From Paenibacillus sp. YN15 (GTDB lineage Bacteria; Bacillota; Bacilli; Paenibacillales; NBRC-103111): 64,000 nt of DNA. Every line of letters begins with the position of its first letter. The stretch's first letter is position 1. The notes under the pieces are model-generated. The model saw only the letters and a list, made by a program, of their open reading frames with translations. It was not told the origin of the DNA and did no database searches. Below, in pieces: positions 16,852 to 25,039 of this stretch. Location of the stretch: contig NZ_QMFA01000041.1 in the NCBI RefSeq assembly GCF_003285005.1, positions 1-64,000 on the forward strand, given 5' to 3'. Position numbers and translations under genes: made by a program.

Positions 16852-16895
16852 ATGCAAAAAACCGGACAAGGAGATTTCTCTCCCTGTCCGGTTCT
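16852..16895 (-). terminator. Terminator of the infC-rpmI-rplT operon
   Basis: On the minus strand ACCGGACAGGGAGA pairs with TCTCCTTGTCCGGT and is followed by TTTTTTG. It lies 26 bp after the rplT stop. Confidence 0.9.
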
Positions 16896-16920
16896 CTCAT
16901 TCACGCGTAGACCCGCGGTA

Positions 16921-17280
16921 CTAGGCGTTCAGCTTTACCTTGGCGGCGGCAGCCAGATCGGCGAATGCCTTGGCGTCGGTTACAGCCAGATCAGCCAGAA
17001 TCTTGCGGTTTACATCGATGCCGGCCAGCTTCAGACCGTGCATGAACTTGCTGTAGGACAATCCGTTTTGACGGGAAGCCGCGTTGATCCGGGCGATCCA
17101 CAGCTTGCGGAAATCGCGCTTCACTTGACGGCGGTCACGGAATGCATACATGTGGGACTTCATTACCTGCTCGTTGGCAGTTCTGAATAACCGGTGTTTG
17201 GAGCCGAAATAGCCCTTTGCCAGCTTCAAGATTTTTTTATGACGACGACGAGTCACAAACCCGCCCTTAACTCTTGCCAT
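16921..17280 (-). CDS. rplT: 50S ribosomal protein L20
   Basis: A 119-residue basic protein with the standard L20 sequence (start [20 protein letters not shown], centre [20 protein letters not shown]). It is an early assembly protein of the large subunit binding 23S rRNA, and in Bacillus it also represses its own operon by binding the leader. Third gene of infC-rpmI-rplT. Confidence 0.98.
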   Translation of the reverse strand: MARVKGGFVTRRRHKKILKLAKGYFGSKHRLFRTANEQVMKSHMYAFRDRRQVKRDFRKLWIARINAASRQNGLSYSKFMHGLKLAGIDVNRKILADLAVTDAKAFADLAAAAKVKLNA

Positions 17281-17359
17281 AGTAGTCAGCCTCCTGAATA
17301 AATGAATTGCTTTGCCTGGAATAACATACTCCGGGCCATGGGCCGGATCATGCTATAGA

Positions 17360-17560
17360 TTACTTCACGTATACCAAGAGGGACTCAATACGCTTGGTAT
17401 CGCCTTTGGTCATGATAGCGGGTTTGCTCAATCCAGCCTTGCGCTTGGAGCTCTTGTGCTCCAGAATGTGGCGCTTGCCCGATTTGTTTCTCTTGATCTT
17501 ACCAGTACCGGTTTTCGTGAAACGCTTGGCGGCGCCACGGTGAGTTTTCATCTTAGGCAT
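17360..17560 (-). CDS. rpmI: 50S ribosomal protein L35
   Basis: A 66-residue basic protein with the typical start [20 protein letters not shown] and HILEHKS motif. It lies between infC and rplT, preceded by AGGAGG. The 79-bp gap to rplT has no terminator. Confidence 0.98.
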   Translation of the reverse strand: MPKMKTHRGAAKRFTKTGTGKIKRNKSGKRHILEHKSSKRKAGLSKPAIMTKGDTKRIESLLVYVK

Positions 17561-17597
17561 TCCTGAAGTCCTCCTAATAGTTATTGCCGGTTCCGAA

Positions 17598-18104
17598 TCA
17601 CTTCGGCGCCAGTATCATGATCATGCTGCGGCCTTCCAGCTTGGGTCTGCGCTCCACCGTACAAATGCTCTCGGCTTCCGTCGCTACCCGCTCCAGCACA
17701 CGCTGGCCGATGGAAGCATGGGTAATCTCACGGCCGCGGAAACGGACGCTGCACTTCACCTTGTCTCCGTCCTGAATGAACTTCAGCACATTGCGGAGCT
17801 TGGTTTGGAAGTCATGCTCATCGATGGTGGCGCTGAAACGGACTTCCTTCAGATCAACCACCTTCTGATTTTTGCGGGCTTCCTTTTCTTTCTTCTGCGT
17901 TTCGTACCGGAATTTGCCGTAATCCATGATCCGGCAAACCGGCGGCTTGGCGGTAGGTGCTACATTTACCAGGTCAAGATTCGCTTCCTGCGCAATTTGC
18001 AGTGCTTCCCGGAACGACTTGATGCCCAACTGCTCGCTGTCGGGACCAATCAAACGAACTTCCTTGGCGCGAATCTCTTCGTTAATCATATGATCCTTGC
18101 TAAT
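17598..18104 (-). CDS. infC: Translation initiation factor IF-3, AUU start
   Basis: Binds the 30S subunit and checks the start codon and initiator tRNA. The N-terminal domain (about 1-70) and C-terminal domain (about 80-165) show [37 protein letters not shown] and [17 protein letters not shown]. The best start is ATT at 18104, giving [15 protein letters not shown] after GGAGGT at 8 bases. The in-frame ATG five codons later lacks a site, and the longer frame reads into the leader. AUU starts in infC are known in other bacteria and let IF-3 repress its own translation. 168 residues. Confidence 0.93.
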   Translation of the reverse strand: MSKDHMINEEIRAKEVRLIGPDSEQLGIKSFREALQIAQEANLDLVNVAPTAKPPVCRIMDYGKFRYETQKKEKEARKNQKVVDLKEVRFSATIDEHDFQTKLRNVLKFIQDGDKVKCSVRFRGREITHASIGQRVLERVATEAESICTVERRPKLEGRSMIMILAPK

Positions 18105-18285
18105 AACCTTCCACCTCCACTGGATTCTCACCTGTACCTTGAACCTAAAAAAAGGATGCAGGCACTAACCGCCCACATCCTGATCTCGCGTCATAAGCAA
18201 CACAGCTAAGCGTTCACTTAAGTGACTAGAACCAGCCAACGCTCTGTCGGTCAGGTGAGAAGCGGGCGCTTCTTCTTAATAGCAC
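18105..18285 (-). ncRNA. L20-type leader of the infC operon with attenuator
   Basis: About 180 nt separate the infC promoter from the infC start. Within it a terminator hairpin (18154-18180, pairing GGATGTGGGC with GCCTGCATCC) is followed by seven T on the minus strand, 43 nt before infC. In B. subtilis L20 binds such a leader to promote premature termination. I infer the same here from position and hairpin; the L20-binding fold itself was not traced base by base. Confidence 0.7.
18147..18180 (-). terminator. Attenuator hairpin in the infC leader
   Basis: A 10-bp stem with two wobble pairs, a GGTTAGT loop and a T7 tract on the minus strand, ahead of infC. Its place inside a leader marks it as an attenuator. 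Confidence 0.8.
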
Positions 18286-18291
18286 TCAAAC

Positions 18292-18320
18292 AGTTTACCA
18301 TAGCAATTTCCATATGTCAA
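18292..18320 (-). promoter_or_regulatory. Promoter of the infC operon
   Basis: On the minus strand TTGACA (18315-18320) and TAAACT (18292-18297) are 17 bp apart. This is a near-consensus housekeeping promoter, and the ~180-nt leader follows it. Confidence 0.85.
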
Positions 18321-18352
18321 CACTGGATCACATGATCCAAACCGCTGCATCC

Positions 18353-19588
18353 TCAGCTGGCCTGCTTGCTCTGCACTTCCTCCAGCCGGAGCACCCGGGT
18401 ATGCTGGGTGTGGCTCCATTGTTTGTTGTTCTGGGTGAAGAAGGCGTAGAAGGTGACCGGGTACCAGGAGACCAGAAATACCGGGAACAGGATCAGGGAC
18501 TTCCAGATCTTCTTCGGGGCCTGCTCCATATACAGAGCCAGCGGGAATACCAGCACATTCATGAGATACAGCACGCCGAAGAACCAGGGCGCGTTCTCGA
18601 ACAGGGAGGTGAAGTACGGTCCTCCTGCCCGGAGCTGGTCGGCATACAGCATAATGGTGATGATGCCGCTCAGGAACAGGTTATATACATTCAAGGCATA
18701 TACGGCTGTGTCCACCTTGGCCCAATTGCCTTCCTTCAAGCCCCGCCATACCAGGGGGAAGAAGTAGCGGCGGGCCACATCGAAGTGTCCCTGCATCCAG
18801 CGCAGGCGCTGGCGGGCGGAGGCGCTAAAGGTCAGCGGCTTCTCGTCGTATACCTTGGCGTCATAATCAAAATACGGCTTGATGCCCCTTTTGACGCAGC
18901 GCATGGTAAACTCCAGGTCCTCCACCAAACTGGTGGCTCCCCAGCCCATTTCCTTGAGCAGGGTGGTCTCGAAGCACATGCCGGTGCCGCCCAAATAATT
19001 GGCCAGTCCCAGATTCGTGCGCGGCAGCTGCCACAGCCGGTTGCAATACCAGTACGAAATGGCATACGAGGAGGTAATCCAGGAATCATGGGGATTCTTG
19101 GTGTCCAGGTAAGCTTGGACCACACGGTGGCCTGCGCACAGGTCGTTGTTCATGTGGATCAGGAAATCCTGCTCCACCAGGTTGTCCGCATCAAACATCA
19201 CAATGCCGTCATAGGTGCGGGGAAGCTTCCACAGCTCCTTGAGCATCCATTCGATGGCGTATCCCTTGCCGCGGAGGCTGGGATTAAAACGCTCGAAGGC
19301 ATAAACGCCGTGGCTTCTTGCAATTTCGGCGGTATTGTCGGTGCAGTTGTCACAGATCACCATCACATCGTACAGCTCTTTGGGGTAATTCAGGCGCTTG
19401 AGGTTTTCAAGCAGCGCTCCGACTACCTTGCCTTCATTGTGGGCCGCAACCAGAATGGCAAAGGACTTTTGCGGCTCGAAGCTTTTTTTGGTATTTTTAC
19501 GCACCCATCCGAAAAATGTAAGCACGAGCTGATAAGCGCCGATTAAAGCCAGTATCAGCTGCAAAGCCAAAACAATATGGTCCAGCAT
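18353..19588 (-). CDS. Family 2 glycosyltransferase, membrane-bound
   Basis: A 411-residue processive-type GT2. It has one N-terminal membrane helix (about 6-28), a GT-A catalytic domain (about 40-260) and three or four C-terminal helices (about 290-390). Seen are ILVAAHNEGKVVG, the metal-binding FDADN, SLVEDLEF and the QxxRW motif in QRLRWMQGH typical of cellulose/hyaluronan/poly-GlcNAc synthases. It probably extends an extracellular or wall polysaccharide. No deacetylase or export partner is adjacent. It follows a 409-bp region with several inverted repeats. Sugar specificity unknown. Confidence 0.88.
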   Translation of the reverse strand: MLDHIVLALQLILALIGAYQLVLTFFGWVRKNTKKSFEPQKSFAILVAAHNEGKVVGALLENLKRLNYPKELYDVMVICDNCTDNTAEIARSHGVYAFERFNPSLRGKGYAIEWMLKELWKLPRTYDGIVMFDADNLVEQDFLIHMNNDLCAGHRVVQAYLDTKNPHDSWITSSYAISYWYCNRLWQLPRTNLGLANYLGGTGMCFETTLLKEMGWGATSLVEDLEFTMRCVKRGIKPYFDYDAKVYDEKPLTFSASARQRLRWMQGHFDVARRYFFPLVWRGLKEGNWAKVDTAVYALNVYNLFLSGIITIMLYADQLRAGGPYFTSLFENAPWFFGVLYLMNVLVFPLALYMEQAPKKIWKSLILFPVFLVSWYPVTFYAFFTQNNKQWSHTQHTRVLRLEEVQSKQAS

Positions 19589-19997
19589 GGTAAGCCCCCT
19601 TTTTTTACTTCTTCCCTTTCTTCATTCTCTCTCTAAACCAATCTCTGTAGTTTTGAAAACTTTTTTTGACAGATACGAAAGCCGATTCTGATTTTCCTCT
19701 CTTTACCCCCATTTGTCAAAACTCCCAAACCGCCACTTGAGGGCGGTATGCGGCCAATAAAGGGAATACAACCGGGAAATTCCTTCGTCCTGCGCATCCA
19801 AGCGCCATCTTGCGGTGTTTCTTGACTTTCGTTGGGTCCCTGGGCATGGAACTCCGCCGGAGCCCAACTCTTGTCCCCTTCTCATTATCACCCAGCATCA
19901 GGGGGTTTCATCCACCTTTTTTGGAGCCTGATGGTTCCGCCGGGCATAACAAGGCCCTTCCGGTGCCCGCGCACGGAATTCAGGGCCTTTCGGATTA
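19589..19997 (-). other. 409-bp non-coding region with inverted repeats, leader of the GT2 gene
   Basis: No convincing gene: the short frames here lack ribosome-binding sites. It contains stems such as GTTGGG / CCCAAC (about 19830-19867), CATCAGG / CCTGATG (about 19900-19935) and an AAGGCCCT / AGGGCCTT pair just after the GT4 gene (about 19950-19990). It may be a structured 5' leader for the GT2 gene, or simply a terminator plus spacer. Confidence 0.45.
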
Positions 19998-21176
19998 TTA
20001 TTTGGCGGCTGCCAGCTCATGATTCGACAAATCGTCAAGCTCAGGCACAACCTGTCGATAGCTGTCCAGCAATCGGGAAAAGATGGAATCCCAGGTTTGA
20101 AGCTCACTGTAGGCCCGGCCCGCTTGGGCTATTTGGGTACGGAGGGAATCATTCTCCAGCAATGTCGCAATGGCTTCGGCGAAGGCACCCGCATCCCCCG
20201 GCGGACAAAGCCAGCCGTTCTCCATATGTCTGACCGTATCCTGGACGCCGCCTGCCGCTGCGCCGATTACGGTTGTGCCGGACGCCATGGCCTCCAGCAC
20301 CACGTTTCCGAAGGTTTCGGTGGCGGAGGGGAATACGAACAGATCGGCGGCGGCATACAAGTCCGTCAGCGCCGTCCCCTCCGTAAAGCCGAGGAAATGA
20401 ATATCCGCCCTGTCTATATAGGATTCGGTGAGCTCCTTGAATAAGGGTCCGTCGCCGGCCAGAATCAGCTCCGTTCGGGCTCTCAGCTCCTCCGGCAGAC
20501 TGTCATACGCTTCGAGCAGCACATCCACGCTTTTTTCGGGGGCCAAACGTCCTACATATAGAAGGGATAATTTGTCGGGATTTGCGCCCGCCCGCCGGAG
20601 CACCGCATCACGGTCTACCTCCGGATGAAAGCGGGAAACGTCCACGCCGCGGCTCCAGACCTCCAAATTGGAGAAGCCTCTCTCCATTAAATAATGAAGG
20701 GTGGACCGGGAAGGCACATAGATTTTCCGGCAGGTCTGGTGGAACCAGCCCAGATACCGCCACAGCATCCCCTCCACCCACTGGATTTTGTAATATTGAA
20801 GATACTGGTCAAAATGGGTATGATAGGAAGCCACGACCGGAATTTTATGCTTCTTGGCGTAATGGAGCCCATATAGGCCAAGATTGAACGGCGTAGCGCA
20901 GTGGATGATGTCCGGCTTGAACTCCTGAAGCGTCTTCTTGATGCTGATGGGGTTGGGGATGGCCAGCTTGCACTCCGGGTACAGCAGGAACGGCACACTG
21001 TAGAAGCGCTCCACCAGCAAGCTGTTGTAATCCGATCCGGCCTCGTCCTCGCTCTGGGGCGCAAACACACGGCAGGTCGCTCCGTGGCTCTCCAGATAAT
21101 CCACCCAGCGGCCAAGAGTCCGGGCGACTCCGTTGACATCGGGCAGGAACGTATCGGTAAACAATGCCACTTTCAC
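19998..21176 (-). CDS. Family 4 glycosyltransferase (GT-B)
   Basis: A 392-residue GT-B enzyme with two Rossmann-like domains. The N-terminal MKVALFTDTFLPDVNGVART and SYHTHFDQYLQYY form the acceptor side. The C-terminal YVGRLAPEKSVDVLLEAYDSL, LILAGDGP and the E-x7-E motif in SATETFGNVVLEAMASG bind the nucleotide sugar. It resembles the PimB/mannosyltransferase and glycolipid-synthase group (for example diacylglycerol or phosphatidylinositol glycosyltransferases). It likely builds a membrane glycolipid. It lies 409 bp before the GT2 gene in the same direction; no strong operon link. Confidence 0.9.
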   Translation of the reverse strand: MKVALFTDTFLPDVNGVARTLGRWVDYLESHGATCRVFAPQSEDEAGSDYNSLLVERFYSVPFLLYPECKLAIPNPISIKKTLQEFKPDIIHCATPFNLGLYGLHYAKKHKIPVVASYHTHFDQYLQYYKIQWVEGMLWRYLGWFHQTCRKIYVPSRSTLHYLMERGFSNLEVWSRGVDVSRFHPEVDRDAVLRRAGANPDKLSLLYVGRLAPEKSVDVLLEAYDSLPEELRARTELILAGDGPLFKELTESYIDRADIHFLGFTEGTALTDLYAAADLFVFPSATETFGNVVLEAMASGTTVIGAAAGGVQDTVRHMENGWLCPPGDAGAFAEAIATLLENDSLRTQIAQAGRAYSELQTWDSIFSRLLDSYRQVVPELDDLSNHELAAAK

Positions 21177-21407
21177 GAATACTCCCCCTTTTAGAGATCA
21201 TGCTTACTTTCATTATAGACCCGGATTATTCGGCTATCGTCAAACGCAAGTAAATTTTACATTTCGCGCCCCGTGCGTTTATCTGCGTTTAACATACAAA
21301 ACGTACGATTATAAAGGTAATATACACAACCTTTACCCGCGATCGCTGCGGATGAATATCTTCGCGCTTGCGCGGGGGCAGATGAATCATTGAGGAGGCG
21401 GAAAGCC

Positions 21408-21929
21408 ATGAGCCGTGTTGTCACCTGGCTGCAATACAGGGAAGTGGAGATGTTCCGGTGGGTGAACAAAAGACAGCATATTCTCATCGATTGGCTGATG
21501 AACCGGATTACCCATATGGGAGGCGCCACCCTGACCCTTCTGTTTACTCTGGGAATGTCCATTTTGGGCCCCAGCCCCTGGAATGAGGTGGCCATGCAGA
21601 GCTTCCTGGCCCTCACCCTGAGCCATGTTCCTGTCCATATTGTGAAGAAGAAGTATCCCCGGCTGCGTCCATACCTTGTCCTGCCCCATATCAATATATG
21701 CAAAAAACCGTTGACAGACCATTCATTTCCGTCCGGACATACAACTGCCATCTTTGCCGTGGTCATTCCATTCGTGCTTGCCTGGCCCCTGCTTGGCCTG
21801 ATGCTCCTGCCTCTGGCGCTGCTCGTAGCCATGTCCCGTATGTATCTGGGTCTGCACTATCCGTCGGACTGCGCGGCCGGCGCCTTCATCGGCACAGTGT
21901 CCGCCCTCCTGACGGGCATTCTAATTTGA
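21408..21929 (+). CDS. PAP2-family membrane phosphatase
   Basis: A 173-residue membrane protein with about five helices and all three phosphatase signatures: KKYPRLRP, PSGHTT and SRMYLGLHYPSD. Members dephosphorylate undecaprenyl diphosphate (BcrC type) or phosphatidic acid and related lipids at the membrane surface. The ATG follows GAGGAGG by 9 bases; an upstream TTG is inside this site. It is divergent from the GT4 gene and convergent with trmB. Given the short form and neighbouring glycosyltransferases, undecaprenyl diphosphate is a reasonable but unproven substrate. Confidence 0.87.
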   Translation: MSRVVTWLQYREVEMFRWVNKRQHILIDWLMNRITHMGGATLTLLFTLGMSILGPSPWNEVAMQSFLALTLSHVPVHIVKKKYPRLRPYLVLPHINICKKPLTDHSFPSGHTTAIFAVVIPFVLAWPLLGLMLLPLALLVAMSRMYLGLHYPSDCAAGAFIGTVSALLTGILI

Positions 21930-21951
21930 GGCTACTTCAATATAGTACCAA

Positions 21952-21978
21952 GAGAGCGGCTTTAATAAAAGCCGCTCT
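21952..21978. terminator. Hairpin between the PAP2 gene and trmB
   Basis: AGAGCGGCTTT / AAAGCCGCTCT with a short loop, placed between two convergent genes. T content on both sides is modest. Confidence 0.6.
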
Positions 21979-22012
21979 GCGCTCGTTTAAGGAAAGCTTA
22001 AGATTCGCCCGC

Positions 22013-22723
22013 TTACTGCGGTTCCTTCAGACGCTGTACATGCTCCTCCAAGGCAAGCTTGCCAACCAATACCTCGCACCGGTAAATGGGCATGCCCCGA
22101 TCCACAAACTTCAGCTCATATTCCGTCGGCACCAGGTCCTCGCGCAAGCCCTCCGCATGAAGGTTCAGGGAAATGTTGCGCATGCGCAGCCCCATATCCG
22201 CAAAGGAGTTCAGGGAAAACTCGAACAGCGACATGGAATCCGTCTTGAAGTGGATTTCCCCCCAGTCGTTGAGGATCAGCATATATTTGCGCAAAAACTC
22301 GTGATGCGTCAGCCTTCTTCTGGCATGGCGCTTCTTCGGCCAGGGATCGCTGAAATTCAGGTAGATCCGCTCCAGCTCCCCGGTTTCAAACATATCAAGC
22401 ACATATTCCAGATTGCATAATGCCAGAGCCAAGTTGGGAATGGATTCGTCCTCGGCCAGTCCTCCATGAGCCAGCCGCGCTTTCTCCGCGGCTCTCCGCA
22501 GCAGCTCATCGTACATGTCCACACCAATGTAATTAATATCGGGATTGCGCACGGACTGCTCGCTGACGAAGCGGCCCTTGCCCATTCCAAATTCCACATG
22601 GATGGGATTCGTGTTGCCAAAATACTCGGCCCACCGCCCCTTCAGGCTTTTTCCATCCAGCACAACAAGATCCGGCTGCCGCTCCAGCGACTCGCGGATC
22701 CCTTTTCTGCCACGCAAACGCAT
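22013..22723 (-). CDS. trmB: tRNA (guanine-N7-)-methyltransferase
   Basis: Methylates N7 of G46 in the tRNA variable loop using SAM. 236 residues with the class I methyltransferase core: HVEFGMGKGRFVSEQ, the NYIGVDMYDELLRRA strand, LNFSDPWPKKRHARRRLTH (the family PWPKxRHxKRR signature) and the C-terminal VPTEYELKF. It has GGAGGAATAAGAG before the ATG and stands alone. Confidence 0.96.
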   Translation of the reverse strand: MRLRGRKGIRESLERQPDLVVLDGKSLKGRWAEYFGNTNPIHVEFGMGKGRFVSEQSVRNPDINYIGVDMYDELLRRAAEKARLAHGGLAEDESIPNLALALCNLEYVLDMFETGELERIYLNFSDPWPKKRHARRRLTHHEFLRKYMLILNDWGEIHFKTDSMSLFEFSLNSFADMGLRMRNISLNLHAEGLREDLVPTEYELKFVDRGMPIYRCEVLVGKLALEEHVQRLKEPQ

Positions 22724-22831
22724 TCTCTTATTCCTCCAGACAGTGACGAATAGCTTACCTCAAGGATAGTCGATCACCATTGAAAAAGCAAAGCCCTAAC
22801 CGCTTTCCGAGAAAGAATTGCGGAGAAATGC

Positions 22832-22871
22832 AAAAAGAGGAATCCTGCCTCATCCGGCGGATTCCTCTATC
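22832..22871 (-). terminator. Terminator after the 68-residue gene
   Basis: On the minus strand AGAGGAATCC pairs with GGATTCCTCT and runs into TTTTTG, 20 bp after the stop of the small gene. Confidence 0.85.
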
Positions 22872-22891
22872 CGAATACCGACACCATCATG

Positions 22892-23098
22892 TCAGTGGGT
22901 CATCTCCTCATAAAGAAGAGGCATGTCGCTTTCCTTCAACACTTGGCTGTCCAGGGCACTTCTGACCTTGCGGCGGGCATCTGCCAATTGGTTGGAATTC
23001 TGATTGAACCGGAAACCGGACAGGGCCATGGCTTCCTTCACCGTCAGCTCTACTGTAATCCGCTCCTCGCCTTGGGGAACCAGAACATGTGTCGTCAT
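22892..23098 (-). CDS. Small conserved-looking hypothetical protein
   Basis: A 68-residue soluble protein beginning MTTHVLVPQGEERITVELTV, rich in charged residues and without membrane segments. A strong AAGGAGG lies 10 bases upstream and a clear terminator follows, so it is likely a true gene. I do not recognise a domain. The N-terminal half predicts as a beta sheet, the C-terminal half as a helix (LADARRKVRSAL). Confidence 0.65.
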   Translation of the reverse strand: MTTHVLVPQGEERITVELTVKEAMALSGFRFNQNSNQLADARRKVRSALDSQVLKESDMPLLYEEMTH

Positions 23099-23361
23099 TC
23101 CTCATACGCCTCCTTTTGTAATTTCCAATTGAATATTGTTGAAAAAAGGGCTTAGTGTCAAGGGTTGGTTGAGAAAAAATCCTTTATTTTTCTCACTTTT
23201 AATATAACACATCATGTTAGGTATTGCAAGATGAAACGAAAAATTTCCGCGTTTTATTTCCATTCCCTTTTTTCTTAGAATGCCCGGTATCCGGCAGACT
23301 ATTCGCTTTCGGCGCCGGCATCCACTACAATGGGAAAGAAGATGGAGCAAGGAGGAAGAAG

Positions 23362-24330
23362 ATGAACGGCAATCAAGGAGCACCGCCGCGGCAAACGCCC
23401 CTGCTGTGGGACGACAAGCGGTTTCATACATGGAATTTTGAAATGAAGCGCCAATTCGGGGCCAAGGTATTCAAGGTAATGCTGGATGCGGGCTTCACCT
23501 GCCCCAACCGGGACGGCACCATTGCCGCCGGCGGCTGCACCTTTTGCAGCGCCAGAGGCTCGGGAGATTTTGCCGGCAGGCGCCGGGACGATCTGGTGAC
23601 CCAGTTCAATACAGTCCGGGACCGCCAGCATCTCAAGTGGCCGGAAGCCCGCTATATCGGCTACTTCCAGGCCTATACCAATACCTATGCCCCGGTGGAG
23701 GAGCTGCGGGAATATTATGAAGTGATTCTGGAGCAGCCGGGGGTGGTGGGGCTGTCCATTGCCACCCGGCCGGACTGCCTGCCCCCGGAGGTGCTGGATT
23801 ATCTGGAGGAGCTGAACAGCCGAACCTACCTGTGGGTGGAAATGGGGCTGCAAACCATCCACGAAAGCACCTCCCGGCTGATTAACCGGGCCCACGACAC
23901 CGACACGTATTACCGGGCGTTGGAAGAACTGCGCAAGCGTGGCATCCGCACCTGCGCCCATATCATTTACGGGCTGCCCGGCGAGGACCGGGACATGATG
24001 CTGGCCACCGGTGACGCTGTGGCTCGTATGGATGTGCAGGGCGTCAAGATTCATCTTTTGCACCTGCTCAAAAAAACCCCCATGGTCCGCCAGTACGAGG
24101 AGGGGCTGCTCCGCTTTTTGGAGAAGGAGGAGTATGTGGGGCTTGTGGTGGATACGCTGGAGCGGCTGCCGCCGTCGATGATCGTCCACCGCCTGACAGG
24201 GGATGCGCCCCGTGATCTGTTGGTTGGCCCCATGTGGAGCCTCAAGAAATGGGAGGTGCTCAACGCCTTCGACGATGAGCTCAAACGGCGGGACAGCTGG
24301 CAGGGCAAGTTTTGGACAGGAGGAGCATAA
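23362..24330 (+). CDS. mnmL: Radical SAM tRNA-modification enzyme, YtqA/MnmL family
   Basis: A 322-residue radical SAM protein of the TIGR01212/YhcC group. The cluster cysteines are C47, C59 and C62 in CPNRDGTIAAGGCTFC, an unusual C-x11-C-x2-C spacing typical of this family. B. subtilis YtqA is reported to act with YtqB in converting cmnm5 to mnm5-type wobble uridines of tRNA. The ATG follows GGAGGAAGAAG directly. The next gene (YtqB type) starts 3 bases after the stop, so the two are co-translated. Family assignment is firm; the exact reaction is from recent literature I recall. Confidence 0.88.
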   Translation: MNGNQGAPPRQTPLLWDDKRFHTWNFEMKRQFGAKVFKVMLDAGFTCPNRDGTIAAGGCTFCSARGSGDFAGRRRDDLVTQFNTVRDRQHLKWPEARYIGYFQAYTNTYAPVEELREYYEVILEQPGVVGLSIATRPDCLPPEVLDYLEELNSRTYLWVEMGLQTIHESTSRLINRAHDTDTYYRALEELRKRGIRTCAHIIYGLPGEDRDMMLATGDAVARMDVQGVKIHLLHLLKKTPMVRQYEEGLLRFLEKEEYVGLVVDTLERLPPSMIVHRLTGDAPRDLLVGPMWSLKKWEVLNAFDDELKRRDSWQGKFWTGGA

Positions 24331-24333
24331 GCA

Positions 24334-24924
24334 ATGGGATTTGTATCGGTACTGAGCCTGGCCCAGGAATTGGCCGGACAGCGCATTGAGCCGGGGGATT
24401 GCTGCATTGACGCTACGGCGGGAAACGGGGTGGATACGCTGTTTCTGGCCAAGGCGGCAGGGTCCGGCGGCAGGGTGCATGCCTTCGATATTCAGGAAAC
24501 AGCCTTGAACAGCACGGCTGCAAGGTTATCCGGCGAGCTTTCGGAGCGTTTTACCGGAGTCAGGCTGCATCTGGCTTCCCATGACAGGATGAAGGAGTTT
24601 GTGGAGGCGGAGCACCACGGCCGGATTTCCGCGGTTATGTTCAATTTGGGCTATCTGCCGGGGGCAGAGCATGAGGTGATTACCCGGCCGGACACAACTC
24701 TGGCGGCATTGGACTGCTCTCTCACGCTCCTGCGGCCCGGCGGGGTGCTGACGGTGGTGGTGTACTCCGGCCATCCGGGGGGTGCGGAGGAAGCGGAGGC
24801 GGTGAACCGGTGGGCGGAGTCGCTGCCGCAGCGGGAGTTTCAGGTGATGTGCTACCGCTTCATGAACCAGCGGAACCATCCGCCCTATCTCATCGCCGTG
24901 GAAAAGCGGCAGACGGTGAAATGA
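24334..24924 (+). CDS. mnmM: SAM-dependent methyltransferase, YtqB/MnmM family
   Basis: A 196-residue class I methyltransferase. Motif I is CIDATAGNGVDTLFLAKAAG, followed by VHAFDIQETALNSTAARL and the catalytic-loop segment MFNLGYLPGAEHE. B. subtilis YtqB (MnmM) methylates nm5(s2)U34 of tRNA. It starts with ATG 3 bases after the mnmL-type gene, sharing an operon, which supports the wobble-uridine role for both. Length equals the B. subtilis protein. Confidence 0.9.
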   Translation: MGFVSVLSLAQELAGQRIEPGDCCIDATAGNGVDTLFLAKAAGSGGRVHAFDIQETALNSTAARLSGELSERFTGVRLHLASHDRMKEFVEAEHHGRISAVMFNLGYLPGAEHEVITRPDTTLAALDCSLTLLRPGGVLTVVVYSGHPGGAEEAEAVNRWAESLPQREFQVMCYRFMNQRNHPPYLIAVEKRQTVK

Positions 24925-25039
24925 TTGCGCCGCCGGCATTTTCTGCGGACAACACATTTTCTGCGGGTAGGCTTTACGGGGCCCGGCATAGTGATTACAA
25001 TGGAAGAAAATCTTTGGAGTGGAAAGTGGGGACGGCATA

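Noticed and set aside
19589-19997. c-di-AMP (ydaO) or other known riboswitch
   Set aside because: Only a GGGACCCAA word and one stem recall ydaO; the GGGGUNAAUC and CCGACAGCUAAC-type segments were not found.
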